DNA of 64,000 nucleotides from Thecaphora thlaspeos (taxonomy: Eukaryota; Basidiomycota; Ustilaginomycetes; Urocystidales; Glomosporiaceae), in contig UWYS01000014.1 of assembly GCA_900291925.1 (NCBI GenBank), positions 1-64,000 on the forward strand. Reading direction: 5' to 3'. A program made the translations under genes and the position numbers. Of this stretch, positions 33,558-44,829 are shown in pieces; the first letter of the stretch is position 1; each line of letters starts with the position of its first letter. The notes beneath the pieces are model-generated. The model had not been told where the DNA came from. It made no database searches and saw only the letters and a program-made list of their open reading frames with translations.

Positions 33558-35760
33558 ATGACGACCGGCGTCCGCTCCTTTTCCCTCGCCGGGAAGAACC
33601 TCAAGCTCGACTCAAGGGCCGACATCCAGCCCCACCTAGACACCCTTGCCGCCATCGAAGATCTCGAGGAGGTCCACCTCGGCGGGAACACGCTTGGCGT
33701 AGAGGCTTGCCAGGCGCTCGCAGAGGTGCTCAAGACGAAAAAGTCGCTCAAGGTGAGTCTGCAGGCCACCCTTCGGCCTACCCTGCTATCCAGCGTGCGA
33801 TGACGCAGCGCCCTCACGCCCTCCCTCCGCACCCTGCGCTCCCTGTGTGTCCTGGTCCTTCCCCACCACTGCTTGCCCGCGCCTCGCTCAGGTGGCCGAC
33901 TTTGCCGACATCTTCACCGGACGCCTCATAACAGAGATCCCCGACGCCCTCCGCGCCCTCTGCGATGCACTCCTGGAAAATGAGAACCTCGTCGAGCTCA
34001 ACCTCTCCGACAACGCCTTTGGCGGCCGCTCCGCCGAGCCCATGGTCAACTTTCTCACCCACAACCACCACTTCTCCGTCCTCAAGCTCAACAACAACGG
34101 CCTCGGCGTCACCGGCGGAACCATCTTGGCCGAAGCCCTGATCGCCGCCGCGGACGAGCTCAAGGCAAAGGGCCTCGAGTCGAAGCTGCGCATCGTCATC
34201 TGCGGCCGCAACCGCCTCGAGAACGGCTCGGCTCCCGTCTGGGCCAAGGCGTTTGCCGCCCACGGCGGCCTCGTCGAGGTTCGCATGTTCCAGAACGGCA
34301 TCCGCATGGAGGGCATCGAGGCCATCAGCCAAGGCCTCGCCGCCTGTCGCAACCTCGAGGTGCTCGACCTCCAGGACAACACGGCCACCGTCCGCGGCTC
34401 GCGCGCCATTGCTACCTGCCTGCCAAGCTGGCCCTCGCTCAAGACGCTCAACCTTTCCGACTGCCTCCTGAAGCCCAAGGGAGGCGCCCTCGTCTTTGCT
34501 GCCCTCGAACAGGGCAGCAACGTCGAGCTCGAGACGATTCAGATGCAGTACTGCGACCTGGACCGCCAGGCGCTGGCCGCGCTCGGCTCCGCCATCGACC
34601 TGCACCTCGAGAAGCTGACCAAGCTCGAGATCAACGGCAACTGGGCTGACGAGGACGATGTGTGCATCGCCAAGATCAAGGAAGCCCTCGCCAAGTGGGA
34701 ACACGAGGATGCGCTCGAGGAGCTCGACGAGATGTGAGTAGGGCCTCTCTTTCCCGGGTCCTTGGTCATGCGCATTTGCTGACGCGAACTCCTTGACCTG
34801 CCCGCCGCTGCCATCACTCGGACCGACTTCCGCCCAACAGGGACCCCGAGGGCGAAGACGACGAGGAGGAAGAGGATGAAGAGGACAAGGAAGAGGAGGA
34901 GGTAAGTACGCCGGCCGCGCACAGAGTCGCGTCTGGAGAGGGTAACAAGAGCACGCCGCTGACTCGGCCTCGATCCCGTTCTTTGTGCGACCGCTTGCGC
35001 CTGGTCCTTCTAGCCTGCGCCGAACCCGTACAAGGAGGCCGCTGTCGCCGTTGCCGGCGTCGCCGCGGTCGGGCCGGCAGGAGGAGCTGCTGTCGTAGCT
35101 GCGGGAGCTAGGTCCGACGACGCTGCGGCGACCGATGCGGTGGCCGGTCCCAAGATGGTCTCGACCGAGGCGAGCGACACCGACAAGCTGGCCGAGTCGC
35201 TGGACAAGGTCAAGGTCACCGAGGAAGTGTGAGCGTCCAGACGTTTCTCCAAAGAGGCTTGATCCGACATGTTGGAAGAGGAGCTGCAGTGACTAAGCCG
35301 CTTTTTTTTTTTTGCTTGCCATTCCTGCCTTTCGTTCTGCTCTGGCTATGGTGCTTGATCGCTTGTCATCCTCGATCGTCGCCCAACTACCTCCAGGCCC
35401 ACCCCCAGCGTCGCTCCCACTGCGGCCATCCCCGAGGACCGGGGTGCCGCTCCGCCTGCCGTCGCCGAGGAGGCCGCCCCCGCCGCTGCGGACGCTACGG
35501 ACAAGGTCGCTGCTCCTGCGGTGGCGGCGCCCGTGGCAGAGACGACCGTCGCGCCTACCGATACGGCGGCGCGCGTTACGCCGACTGGGGCGGATGCTCC
35601 GGCAGAGGCCTCTGTGCGCGCTTCCGCGGAGGAGACGGCGGCGGTGCAGTCACCTGCGAGCGAGCAGGCTTCTGCGCCGAGCAGCAGTGCGGCGGAGGCG
35701 CGGAAGAAGAAGGGCGGGCTCAAGGGGCTGATTGCTTCGATCAAGCAGAAGCTGGCGTGA
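33558..35760 (+). CDS. RNA1: Ran GTPase-activating protein (RanGAP)
   Basis: RanGAP stimulates GTP hydrolysis on Ran in the cytoplasm and powers nuclear transport. Exons 33558-33752, 33892-34733, 34841-34901, 35014-35228 and 35397-35760 encode about 558 aa. The N-terminal ~345 residues are leucine-rich repeats (LEEVHLGGNTLG, LVELNLSDNAFG, LKLNNNGLG, CGRNRLENGS, FQNGIRMEG, LEVLDLQDNTATVRGS, LKTLNLSDCLL). The catalytic-region CGRNRLENGS is canonical for Rna1. An acidic segment (DPEGEDDEEEEDEEDKEEEE) follows as in other RanGAPs. Beyond it is an extra ~190-residue Ala/Pro-rich tail ending in a basic helix GGLKGLIASIKQKLA, which is unusual relative to yeast Rna1 and could be an anchoring helix. 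Confidence 0.95.
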
Positions 35761-36428
35761 TTTTGGGTGTCGGGTCAACGCCGACCGCGCGCCCCCTGGT
35801 CTCGCCTCACGGGAAGAAGGATCTATACCCACCACGAGGAGACGTAATCTTGAATCTACTGCTTAGAGCCGGTCTGACTGGCTAATCGAGGCACACGGAC
35901 GGGCACGCAGATGAGAAGGGTGGTGCACAGAGCGGCATTATAACGAGCAAAATTGGCGCAGGTGCGCCGCCCGGAGGCGGCTGAGAGGGTGCGCGGTTTT
36001 AGCCAAGTCAAAGTTTGGCTATTTTCGCCGGACGGGCGGCGGTGAGAGAGTTCTGAGTCATTTCGGGCTCTTCCGCCTCCACACGGCTAGCCAGCGCGCG
36101 CGCGTCGCACGGGGCACAGGCACGCAAACGGGCTGGGGCACGGGCACAGCCGAGCGGCGATTTAGCGGCACCGCGCGCAGCAGCTCGGCGCAACGCTTCG
36201 TTTTAAGAAACCTACCTATCCTGATCCTTTGCTCCCTCTCTCGCGTCCACCACCACCACCACCACCAAAACTCCTCGCACCACTACAGTTCCAAGAGGCG
36301 ACACTACGCGCGTTCTCATCGCGCCCACCACCTAGACTATCCCTTTGTAGACGTCTCTCCATCCCTCCGTCGTAGCGGGCGTCCCCTCGCCTTGCTCCGT
36401 CTCTCCACCGCCTCGCCCGCCCGCCACG
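35761..36428 (+). promoter_or_regulatory. ATM1 upstream region
   Basis: Spacer between RNA1 and ATM1 in the same direction. It contains a (CCA)6-7 microsatellite at about 36247-36267 in the probable ATM1 leader. No gene is seen. Confidence 0.5.
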
Positions 36429-39077
36429 ATGCGCCTCGTCCTCGCACGCTCTCCACCTCCGTGCCGATGGCCCGCTTCGGCGGCATCGCGCCTCCCTTCC
36501 ACCAACCTGCCGCGCTACAGCACAGCGACGTTCTCTACGTCGGCTTCCTACTCGACGACGACGACATCTCTGCCATCTCCGCGACCCTCACCTTCCCTTC
36601 TGCACCGCAGCCATCTCCACCGCCATGACAGCTTCCCCCTGCAGCGGCCGCATGTCGAGACGGTCCTTGCTCGCCGCTTCCGCCACTTGGCCGCGGGAGA
36701 CGCTTCACAGGGTTCGCAGATCGCCTCGCCCACCTCAAAACTAGGCGCAGACGCCACCCAAAACGGCCAGCCTCCCCTCCCGCGCGGCCCCTCAATACCC
36801 GCGACTGCAGCCCAGACCGTGCCATCACCCGCCAAGCAGGACGCCAAAGCAGCAGCATCCGACGGCGACGACCCGCTCAACCTCAACCGCGCACCAAAGA
36901 CGACGTCAAAGGAGCAGAGGATGGCAGACTGGAGCATCATCAAGAAGCTCATACAGCACATCTGGCCAAAGGGCGACACAAGCACAAAGCAGCGCGTCGT
37001 ACTCGCCCTCTCGCTGCTCGTGGCAGGAAAGGTGAGCAGACCCGGTCGTCAACAGCTAGGCCGCAGCAGCGTTGGCGTCGTTTCCATGGTCGCTGGCTCG
37101 CATCGATTGCTTGGCTGACATACATCGAGTCGCCTCCTACCATGCGCCTTCACGGAACAGCTCCTCAACGTCCAGGTGCCGTTCTTCTTCAAGACGATCG
37201 TCGACAAGCTCAACGAGGCGGCCAGTTCCCCGCTCGACCTGGCCAACCCCAACACGGTCTGGGTCGTGGCGGGGAGCGCGGTGCTCGGCTACGGTCTGGC
37301 CAGGGTGGGCGCCGCCGCGTTCAGCGAGCTGCGCAACGCCGTCTTTGCCAACGTCGCGCAGCGCTCCATCCGACGCGTGGCACGGAGCGTCTTTACGCAC
37401 CTGCTCAACCTCGACCTGGGCTGGCACCTGACCCGGCAGACGGGCGGCCTCACGCGCGTCATCGACCGGGGCACCAAGGGTATCTCGTTCCTCCTCACCT
37501 CGATCGTCTTCCACATCTTCCCCACGGCCCTCGAGATCGCCATGGTCTGTGGCATCCTCAGCTACAAGTGCGGGCCCAGCTTCGCCGCCGTGACGGCCGT
37601 GACGATGGCGACGTACGCGTGGTTCACGATCCGCACCACGAGCTGGCGCACGCGCTTCCGTAAGGAAGCCAACGCGGCCGACAACCGCGCCGCGACGACG
37701 TCGGTCGACTCGCTGCTCAACTACGAGGCGGTCAAGTACTTCAACAACGAGAAGCACGAGATCGCAAAGTACGACGCGGCCATGGCAGACTACGAAAAGT
37801 CGAGCGTCAAGGTGGCAACGAGCCTGTCGGCGCTCAACACGGGGCAGAATGCCATCTTCTCGACGAGCCTGACCGTCATGATGCTCCTGGCGGCGCAGGG
37901 CGTGCTCAACGGGACCATGACGGTGGGCGACCTGGTGCTCGTCAACCAGCTCGTGTTCCAGCTCTCGCTGCCGCTCAACTTCCTCGGGACCGTCTACCGC
38001 GAGCTGCGACAGAGCCTGGTCGACATGGAGACGATGTTCAACCTCGAGAGCGTTCAGGTGTCGGTACGCGACCGGCCCGACGCCCCGCCGCTCGAGGTCA
38101 AGGGCGGCGAGATCCGGTTCGAGAACGTCACGTTCGAATACCACCCCGACCGGCCGATCTTCCAAAACGCGAGCTTCACCATCCCCGCCGGGCTCAAGAC
38201 TGCGTTCGTCGGTCCGTCCGGGTGTGGCAAGTCGACGATCTTCCGGCTGCTCTTCCGCTTCTACGAACCGCAGAGCGGTCGCATCCTCGTGGACGGACAG
38301 GACATCTCGCAGGTCTCTCTCGAGTCGCTGCGGAGGCAGATCGGCGTGGTGCCGCAGGACACGTCGCTGTTCAACAACGACATCTGGCACAACATCCGCT
38401 ACGGCCGCCTCGACGCGACGGACGCAGAGGTCGAAGCGGCGGCCAAGAGCGCCAGGGTGGACCAGATTGTCAAGAACCTGCCCGACGGGTACGAGACAAA
38501 GGTCGGAGAGAGGGGACTGATGATCAGCGGTGGAGAGAAGCAGCGGCTGGCGATCGCGAGGCTGTTGTTGAAGGATCCCAGGATCCTCTTTTTTGACGAG
38601 GCGGTGAGTACAAGCAAGAAGGATGCGCCGTCGAGGTCGATCGAGCGACGGGGTGCTGACTGGCAGATCGTCCGTACCCTCTCCTACATGCCACCGCAAC
38701 GACCGCACCCACAGACCTCGGCCCTAGACAGCTACACCGAGACCGAGCTGATGCGAAACATCAACGCCAACCTCGTCGACTCGAAAAGGACATCCATCTT
38801 TGGTGCGTTTTTCCCCTTAGCCTGCCCCCCTCTGTTGCCCTCCCTCTCTGACATGCGCCATCTATCCCCTGCACGATCTCCCCTCATCACGACAGTGGCG
38901 CACCGCCTGCGCACCATCTCCGACAGCGACTTCATCGTCGTGCTCAAGAACGGCGGCGTCTCAGAGCAGGGAAAGCACGACGAGCTCATGGCGAAAAAGG
39001 GCCTGTACTGGGACCTGTGGGAGAGTCAGTCAACCATCGGCCTGTCACGGAGCGGGCGAGGAAGAACACCTGGCTGA
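36429..39077 (+). CDS. ATM1: Mitochondrial ABC half-transporter Atm1/ABCB7 type
   Basis: Exports a glutathione-linked sulfur compound from the matrix for cytosolic Fe-S protein assembly. Exons 36429-37031, 37161-38603, 38715-38802 and 38896-39077 encode about 771 aa. The first ~130 residues are Arg/Ser-rich with few acidic residues, a mitochondrial presequence. The transmembrane domain carries [37 protein letters not shown] and [11 protein letters not shown], all hallmark Atm1 segments. The nucleotide-binding domain shows Walker [10 protein letters not shown], the Q-loop VPQDTSLFN, signature [13 protein letters not shown], Walker B RILFFDEA interrupted by intron 3, TSALDSYTE and switch His VAHRLRTI. 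The full order is intact. Confidence 0.97.
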
Positions 39078-39163
39078 TGAGAAGCAGGCGTGAAGATCGG
39101 GGCGGTGATAATGCATAAAAGGCGGAGGAAGCATGCTAGATCGCGAAGAGGTGGGTGGGCGCA

Positions 39164-41780
39164 TTAGGGTCGGACGGGTCGGGAGCTGTTGCGTGCGAGG
39201 AGGGCGTCCATCTCGGCAGTGACGGAGGACCAGGGCGGAGGGGTCGGGGACGTCCATTGGAGCTGCGGTGCGGGTCGAGAAGGATGAGAAAAGGTCAGCG
39301 TTCAGCGCATCTCGTGAGACCTGCATTGCCACGGGACTTACCCGCATGACCTCACGATAGCCCGGTGCGTGCTCTTCTCCGACGACTTCGCGGATCAGCT
39401 CGAGCCTATCCTCGCCGGGCGGTGCATCGTCCTGCCCAGCCTGCGGTGTCGATCCCTGCGTCGCGTCGACGTCCGCCCCGCCCACACTCCCCACCTGCTC
39501 GTCCTGCGAAGCGCCGGAAGGAACCGCGTCGCGCGTCCATCTCTGTCGAATCACCCTGATCGAGCTGTCGAGAACGAGTGTCTGCTCTCTCGACGCATCG
39601 GTCCCCCCTTCGGACGAGGCGATGAGGTCGATGCGAGAGGGTGGTATCGTCCTTTCGCCCGCCGCCAGTCCTTCTGAGAAGGAGCGCAACGGCCGCGATA
39701 TCGTCATTGCGTCGATGGACAGGAGACGATCGGTGTGCGTTGCAAGACGCAGGTCGTACGGCTTCTCGGGTAACATGAGGTCCGTCTCGCCGTTTCCTCT
39801 CCACGCTGCGCGCTGTACGTTTCCGTCGTGGCCGATCTCGACGTGCAACGTCCGTCGTTCTGCGTCCTCTGCCCTCTCATCGGAATAGCTCAGAACATGC
39901 ACCTCTTCGTGTGTCGCGCTCATTGTCCAGCCGTTCCGCTCGAGCCACGAGGCGCTCGAGGTTCCCTTTTGCAGACGGAAGAGAGAGGTGGGCAGGAAGC
40001 GTTTGCCCGCTTCGTCGACGTCGCCGCTGAGACGGAGGGCGGAGAGATGGTCGAGCAGGTGCGCGAGCGGCCAGAGGCCGGGACGAGGCGAGCAGAGGGC
40101 GTCCGCGTGCTCGCCCGCCGAGGTCGAGGTCGAGGTCGACGATGCGTCGTGCGGCAGTTCAGCGCTGTAGAGGACGTGGCCGAACGTGGCGCTGAAGGTG
40201 TGCACGATGCCGCCCTCGTCGCTTCCTGCTAAGATGGCCGAGCGAGAAGAGAGGCCCAGGAGGTTCGAGAACACCTCCTGCATCTCCATCTGGCCTCCTG
40301 CCTTCCAGGCGCGAATCCTGGGCAGCTCTGCCTCCCCTCCGCCTGGCGCCAGTGGCGGCGCAGCGATCATGTCGTAGTCCGGAACCAGGCTCGCGCGGAA
40401 CGTCAACTCGCCGCCGGCACGGACGCCCGTCCTCGCGGCGTCTTGGGCCTGGCAGATCCAAGGTACCGGATGGCTGGCCGCAAAGGGGAGCAGCGAGTAC
40501 TGCCGTAGCGCCGAGAGGTCGTCGGAGTAGACGGCCGAGCTGAGCCGGTCGACGGCGGCGCGACATTCGGAAAAGTAGTGGCGCAGCATCGAGGTAGCGC
40601 GCTCGCCGTCCGAGGCGTCCAGGAACTGGAGGCGAAGGTCGAGGACGGTGGAAGAGGAGGAGGGTAACACTTCGATGAAGCACCGGGAGGAGCGGGAGAT
40701 GAAGCGCACCAGGCCCGGCGACAGAGGCGGCGTGGAAGCGGCGGCAGACGACGTCGAGGCGGGTAGGTGGACGTGGTCGAGCTTCTCCGAGATTTTCTGT
40801 GCAGACAAGAGGTATGCGCCGGCATGGTTCAGGTTGGCAATGTCAGTGTCGCTGCAAGGTTATCGTGCGTGCCGAGGGCGAATGCTGGATCGGAAGCTCA
40901 CCTGCTTGAATTCGTCGGCCCACGCCCTCATGGAGAGTGTGTCTGGCGCCTTTCCTCTGACCCAGAAGCCCAGTGCGCCCTCAGCGCTAGTAGGCGGCTG
41001 CGCAAGGATGGTGACTTGCCTCTTGCTGGCCTCGTTGCGCACCGTGGCGGCGCCGGCCGTGAGGACGAGGAAGAGCTGGGCCGGCTCAAAGGGCATGTAG
41101 AGGTTGACCTTTTCGCGCTCCTCGTTGCGGAGCCTCTCGTTGCGCTGCGCGACGTCCTCCATCTGGAATCGCTGTACGAGGATACGACGGACGAGCTCCT
41201 CCTTCTTGACCTTGGCCGAGTAACTGCCGGTGAGGCCGGCCTCGCGGGCGAGCTTGGCAAGCTGGTCGCGGGTAAAGGAGGCGGCGATGGCATCACGGGT
41301 TTTGTTCCATTGTCGGACCTCGGTTGCGTCGTTCGGATCCCCCCTCTTGCCGAAGCGATTGCCACTGCCGCTGCTGTTTGCGCCGCTGCCTTGTGTGGGT
41401 GACCGGGATGTGGAGGTGGGTTTGCGCTTAGGTTTGAGAGAGTCGAGGTACTCGAGGGTGGGTGCTGCGTCGAGCTGATCTGCCTTGAGCTCGAGTGCAT
41501 CTGGCGGGATGGTTGATCGCTTGGACCGAGAGGGACCTGGAGCGGGGGCGGCGGAGGAGTCGGCGGAGCTTGTGGAGGGTTGGAAGGCGGAGGTGGCGCT
41601 GATGGAGAGTGGGCGGGTGTGGGAAGCGACCGGGGTGGTGGGTGCTGCTGCTGCTGCGAGAAGCGAGCGCGAGGGGAGGTGTGCGCGGATGTTTGTGAGG
41701 GGAGCGTTGCGTCCGACGAGGGTGCGTACGGTGGAGCCTGTAGCCTTACCCAGCTGGGCTGAACAGGATGGGGCCACCAT
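39164..41780 (-). CDS. Putative mitochondrial Sls1-like regulator
   Basis: Exons 41780-40902, 40796-39342 and 39262-39164 encode about 810 aa. The N-terminus (MVAPSCSAQLGK...RTLVGR...RAHLPSRSLL) is a good mitochondrial presequence. Then come a Ser/Pro-rich linker and a helical module EVRQWNKTRDAIAASFTRDQ...KKEELVRRILVQRF. That module resembles the SAP-like N-terminal region of fungal Sls1, the inner-membrane protein that couples mitochondrial transcription and translation. The remaining ~500 residues fit the size of that family but I recognise no further motif. The open frame extends 5' beyond 41780; this ATG was chosen for the presequence. Convergent with ATM1, 86 bp apart. Moderate certainty on function. 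Confidence 0.6.
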
Positions 41781-42084
41781 CTCCGTCTGGTGTAGGTAGC
41801 CTGTGTGGAGACGACTGTGAGGAGGAGGGGTGGTGGTGGTAAGGATGATGAGGTTGAGGTTGGGTGCACCTGTTCTCCTCGACAACGCTTTGCCCCCAAT
41901 CCAAAAAAGAAAAGCGCAGCTCGCCTCGCTCTCAGCTTTTTCGCTGCGATTTTTCTCGACCTTGTTGCGCGCCACGCCTCCTTGCCTGCCCCAAACTCCA
42001 CTTCGGCTCACCCCGCCTCGCCTCCGCCACGGCCAAAACATAGCCAAAGAGTCATCGGCATCGCCCGAAAGATGACTACACACA

Positions 42085-42450
42085 CGAGTTAGCCATCGGC
42101 GAGCCCGTCCGTCGCACCTCTGGCCAAGCTAGCCGCGGGGCCACGTCGCAAGCAAGGCTTCACTTCACAGGATAGCCAACGGCGAGCCCATCCGTCGCTT
42201 CTCTGGCCAATTATGAATCTAGCCGTGTGCCTCGTCGCAAGCTAAGGCGTCCTTCCAATCTTCACCCATCTTCACGTACGCCAAGAGCTTGTGCGTCTCT
42301 TGTGGCTAGCGGTCTCGTCACCGGCTAACTTCCTTGTGCGTCTCTTGTTGGCTAGCAAGTCTCGTCATCAGCTGCCACTTCCTTGTACGTCTCTCGTTGC
42401 TAGCGCAGTCTCGTCATCGGCTAACTTCCTTGTCGCATCTCGAAAAGCAT
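42085..42450 (+). repeat. Family E short tandem repeats, GCTAGC
   Basis: Two sub-arrays. At 42090-42240 there are two ~85 bp units reading TAGCCATCGGCGAGCCCGTC...TCTCTGGCCAA. At 42288-42435 there are three and a part units of 45-49 bp reading CTTGTGCGTCTCTTG, GGCTAGC, AGTCTCGTCATCGGCTAAC, TTC. The core GCTAGC is palindromic and GTCTCG recurs as in families A and C. It lies between the promoter of the Sls1-like gene and the CWC25 3' end. Confidence 0.8.
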
Positions 42451-42530
42451 ACGTTGCCGTGGTGGTGAATTCAAACCTCTGCGTGCGCCTCGAAAAGCCT
42501 CGACGTGACCCTTTCCATGGCTGCCTAACG

Positions 42531-44006
42531 TCACTCGAGCCGCTGTAGCCCTCCGCGACCACGCCGTAGCCGGTCTCCCAGGTCGCCGCCATCGCTGAGC
42601 ACCTTGCGCTGCTGGTCCATCAAAAAGCTTCCCTTGCCATCGCCCGATCCTTTGCTCTTAGCCGCCAGCAGCTTGGCTCGTAGCTCGTCCTCTCGCGCCG
42701 CAGCCGCCGCTTCGTCCGCCTGTACCTTGCTCAGGTACTCGCTACGCTTCGTCTCGAGTGTCTTGGCGTTCGACATCATCTCTTCCAGCTTGGCGTGCCG
42801 CTCCGCCTCGCGCTTCCGCTCCGCCTCCTTCTCTTCATCGTCTCTTTCGCCAGGCACGCCGGATCGCTGCTGCCCTGCGTCATCACGACGACCAGGCCGA
42901 TACGACCTCTCATCGCCACCAGGGTACGGAGGCCTCTCGGGCCCAGGTCGGTAGGAGTCGTTTTGACGTCGCTCGGGCCAGTCGGTATGTGTCGGGCGGT
43001 ACTCACGTCGTCGAGGCGGCGATCGACTTCGAGATGCTCGACGAGGCGACGGTGACGGCCAATCGCGCCTCGGCCTGTCAATGCGGTCGTCATCGCCGCG
43101 GCCATCGTCGCGCGTTCTCCTGCTGCTGCCGCCGTCGCGCGGCGGAAGAGAGCCCGAGCCATGGCGCTCTCTGTCCCGGCGAGAGTCGCGCCACCCTCGT
43201 GACCGATCGTCGCGGTCGTCGCGGATTCGATCAGAGCGGTGCCTGTCACTGCCCATGTCCCTGTCGGCCGAGCGGCGCGATCGGTCCCGTCTGGCCGCCT
43301 CTTCTTGGTCCGGCTGCCGGCGGTGTCGATCCGAGCGGTGGTGGTGGTGGCGTCGCTCCTCGTCGCGATCCCTGCTCTCGCTCCTTTGCCTCCGGTGCTC
43401 CCTGTGGCTTCTCGCGTGGCTGGATCGCTTCTCTTCCTTGCGGCGTCGCCTTTCCTCCTTTCTCCTCCTGCGCTCCTCGCTGCTCTCGGCCTCGTCGGAG
43501 GGTAGGCCCGCCTTCTGTCGCATCTGCCTGAGCCGCGTAGGGTCGCGCAGGAGAGCGTCGTAGGCGGCCTGCTCCTGCTGCTTGATGGCGAGCATGGGAT
43601 CTTCGCGGATCTTTACAGCCGTGTCGCGCGAGGTGTTTGCGTTTTGGAGTGAGATGAAGGAGCTCTGGTCGGTCTTTGAGACCTTTTGTGCCTCGTCGCC
43701 CTGGAGCATCTGGTCTACGCGCTTCTTGCCGAGGAGATAGTCTTCGAGGTCGTTTGCGGATGGGGCGCTGGCAGACGCGGGTGCTGCGTACATCCAGTCG
43801 AGCTTCTCCGAGCGCTTCTTGCCGCCGGCCTCTTCCTGGAGGCGCTGGAGCTCCTGCATCTCTCTCTCCTGCTGTCGTTCGCGGCGTAGATCTTGGAGCT
43901 TCTTGCGCTCCTCGAGGGCCTTTTTCTCTTGCTTCCACACACGCTCCTGGTTTACGTGTAGGCCGGGGTGCCAGGACTTTTTCATGTTTAGATCGCCGCC
44001 GCCCAT
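42531..44006 (-). CDS. CWC25: Pre-mRNA splicing factor Cwc25
   Basis: Cwc25 acts at the first catalytic step of splicing in the spliceosome. Single exon, about 491 aa. The start MGGGDLNMKKSWHPGLHVNQ and the following EKKALEERKKLQDLRRERQQ are the defining N-terminal CIR/Cwf motif. LDWMYAAP and DYLLGKKRVD are also family signatures. The middle is a long Arg/Ser/Asp/His-rich region (RS-like), and the C-terminus is a Lys/Glu helix with MMSNAKTLETKRSEYL. The ATG at 44006 was chosen because it gives the exact family N-terminus; the open frame runs further upstream. Divergent from RPB2. Confidence 0.95.
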   Translation of the reverse strand: MGGGDLNMKKSWHPGLHVNQERVWKQEKKALEERKKLQDLRRERQQEREMQELQRLQEEAGGKKRSEKLDWMYAAPASASAPSANDLEDYLLGKKRVDQMLQGDEAQKVSKTDQSSFISLQNANTSRDTAVKIREDPMLAIKQQEQAAYDALLRDPTRLRQMRQKAGLPSDEAESSEERRRRKEERRRRKEEKRSSHARSHREHRRQRSESRDRDEERRHHHHRSDRHRRQPDQEEAARRDRSRRSADRDMGSDRHRSDRIRDDRDDRSRGWRDSRRDRERHGSGSLPPRDGGSSRRTRDDGRGDDDRIDRPRRDWPSPSPRRASRSRSPPRRREYRPTHTDWPERRQNDSYRPGPERPPYPGGDERSYRPGRRDDAGQQRSGVPGERDDEEKEAERKREAERHAKLEEMMSNAKTLETKRSEYLSKVQADEAAAAAREDELRAKLLAAKSKGSGDGKGSFLMDQQRKVLSDGGDLGDRLRRGRGGLQRLE

Positions 44007-44829
44007 GGTTGCGAGTCGTCTGGCGCGGTAGTGCGGCACGGGAGAGTGAGGGTGGTTGGTGTTGTTGCTGTGGGAAGGGGTGGTGGATGGTGTGCTCTCT
44101 GTGGGAGCAGAACGAGTGGCGCGAGCGTTAGGTGTCGGCGGCGAGGTGGAGCAGGTGGTAGAGCGGGGCTGGAGTGCAAGCGTCAAGGGAGGAGTGGACT
44201 GATGATGGATGGTGGCGGTGATGGTGGAGGCGGTGGTGGCGAGGTGGTGGGGAGAGAGAAAGCGCAGCTTCTCCACTTGCACCGTGACGCTGGGTGGGGC
44301 GAGCTGTGCCGTGCGAGAGAGAGAGAGCGCTGAGCCACGATCGGATCGGATTTATAGACGACGCCAGGCCGACAGGGCGCGCGCGCGCAATGTCCAAGCT
44401 GCTTACCCTCTTGACATCGTCGTTGTCGTCGCCACCATCACCACCGCCACCCTCTGTCCTCCGCCTTCTGTCCACCCTCGCCTCCCCGCATCATAAGCCA
44501 ACGCCTCCACGACCACGCCCTGCCTCACACCGGTCGCCCCATCACTTGGCGCACCCACGCTCGCTGCTCGTTCCTCTTCCGCGCACCGTACCTGACACCC
44601 GCCTCGAAAAGTCGCCCGCAAACGTCGCCGCATCGTCCCGCACCTGCATCTGCTCCGGCGGCAGTCGCAGTCCTCTAGTCCCGGCGGCCTAGCCCCAAGC
44701 CGCCCTCTGCCTCGGCCCTCAGCACACGCTCGAGTCGCACGATCCAGCACAGCAGCCGCCCAGACTAGAAGCAGCAGCACCATCTCGCCCACACCACCCA
44801 GCCGCTTCGTCTAGCCCCTCACGTCCACC
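44007..44829. promoter_or_regulatory. Divergent promoter CWC25/RPB2
   Basis: About 820 bp between opposite start codons. It is GC-rich with several short (GTG)n and (GGT)n-like stretches and a GAGAGAGAGAG tract near 44318. No TATA box is evident. Confidence 0.5.
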
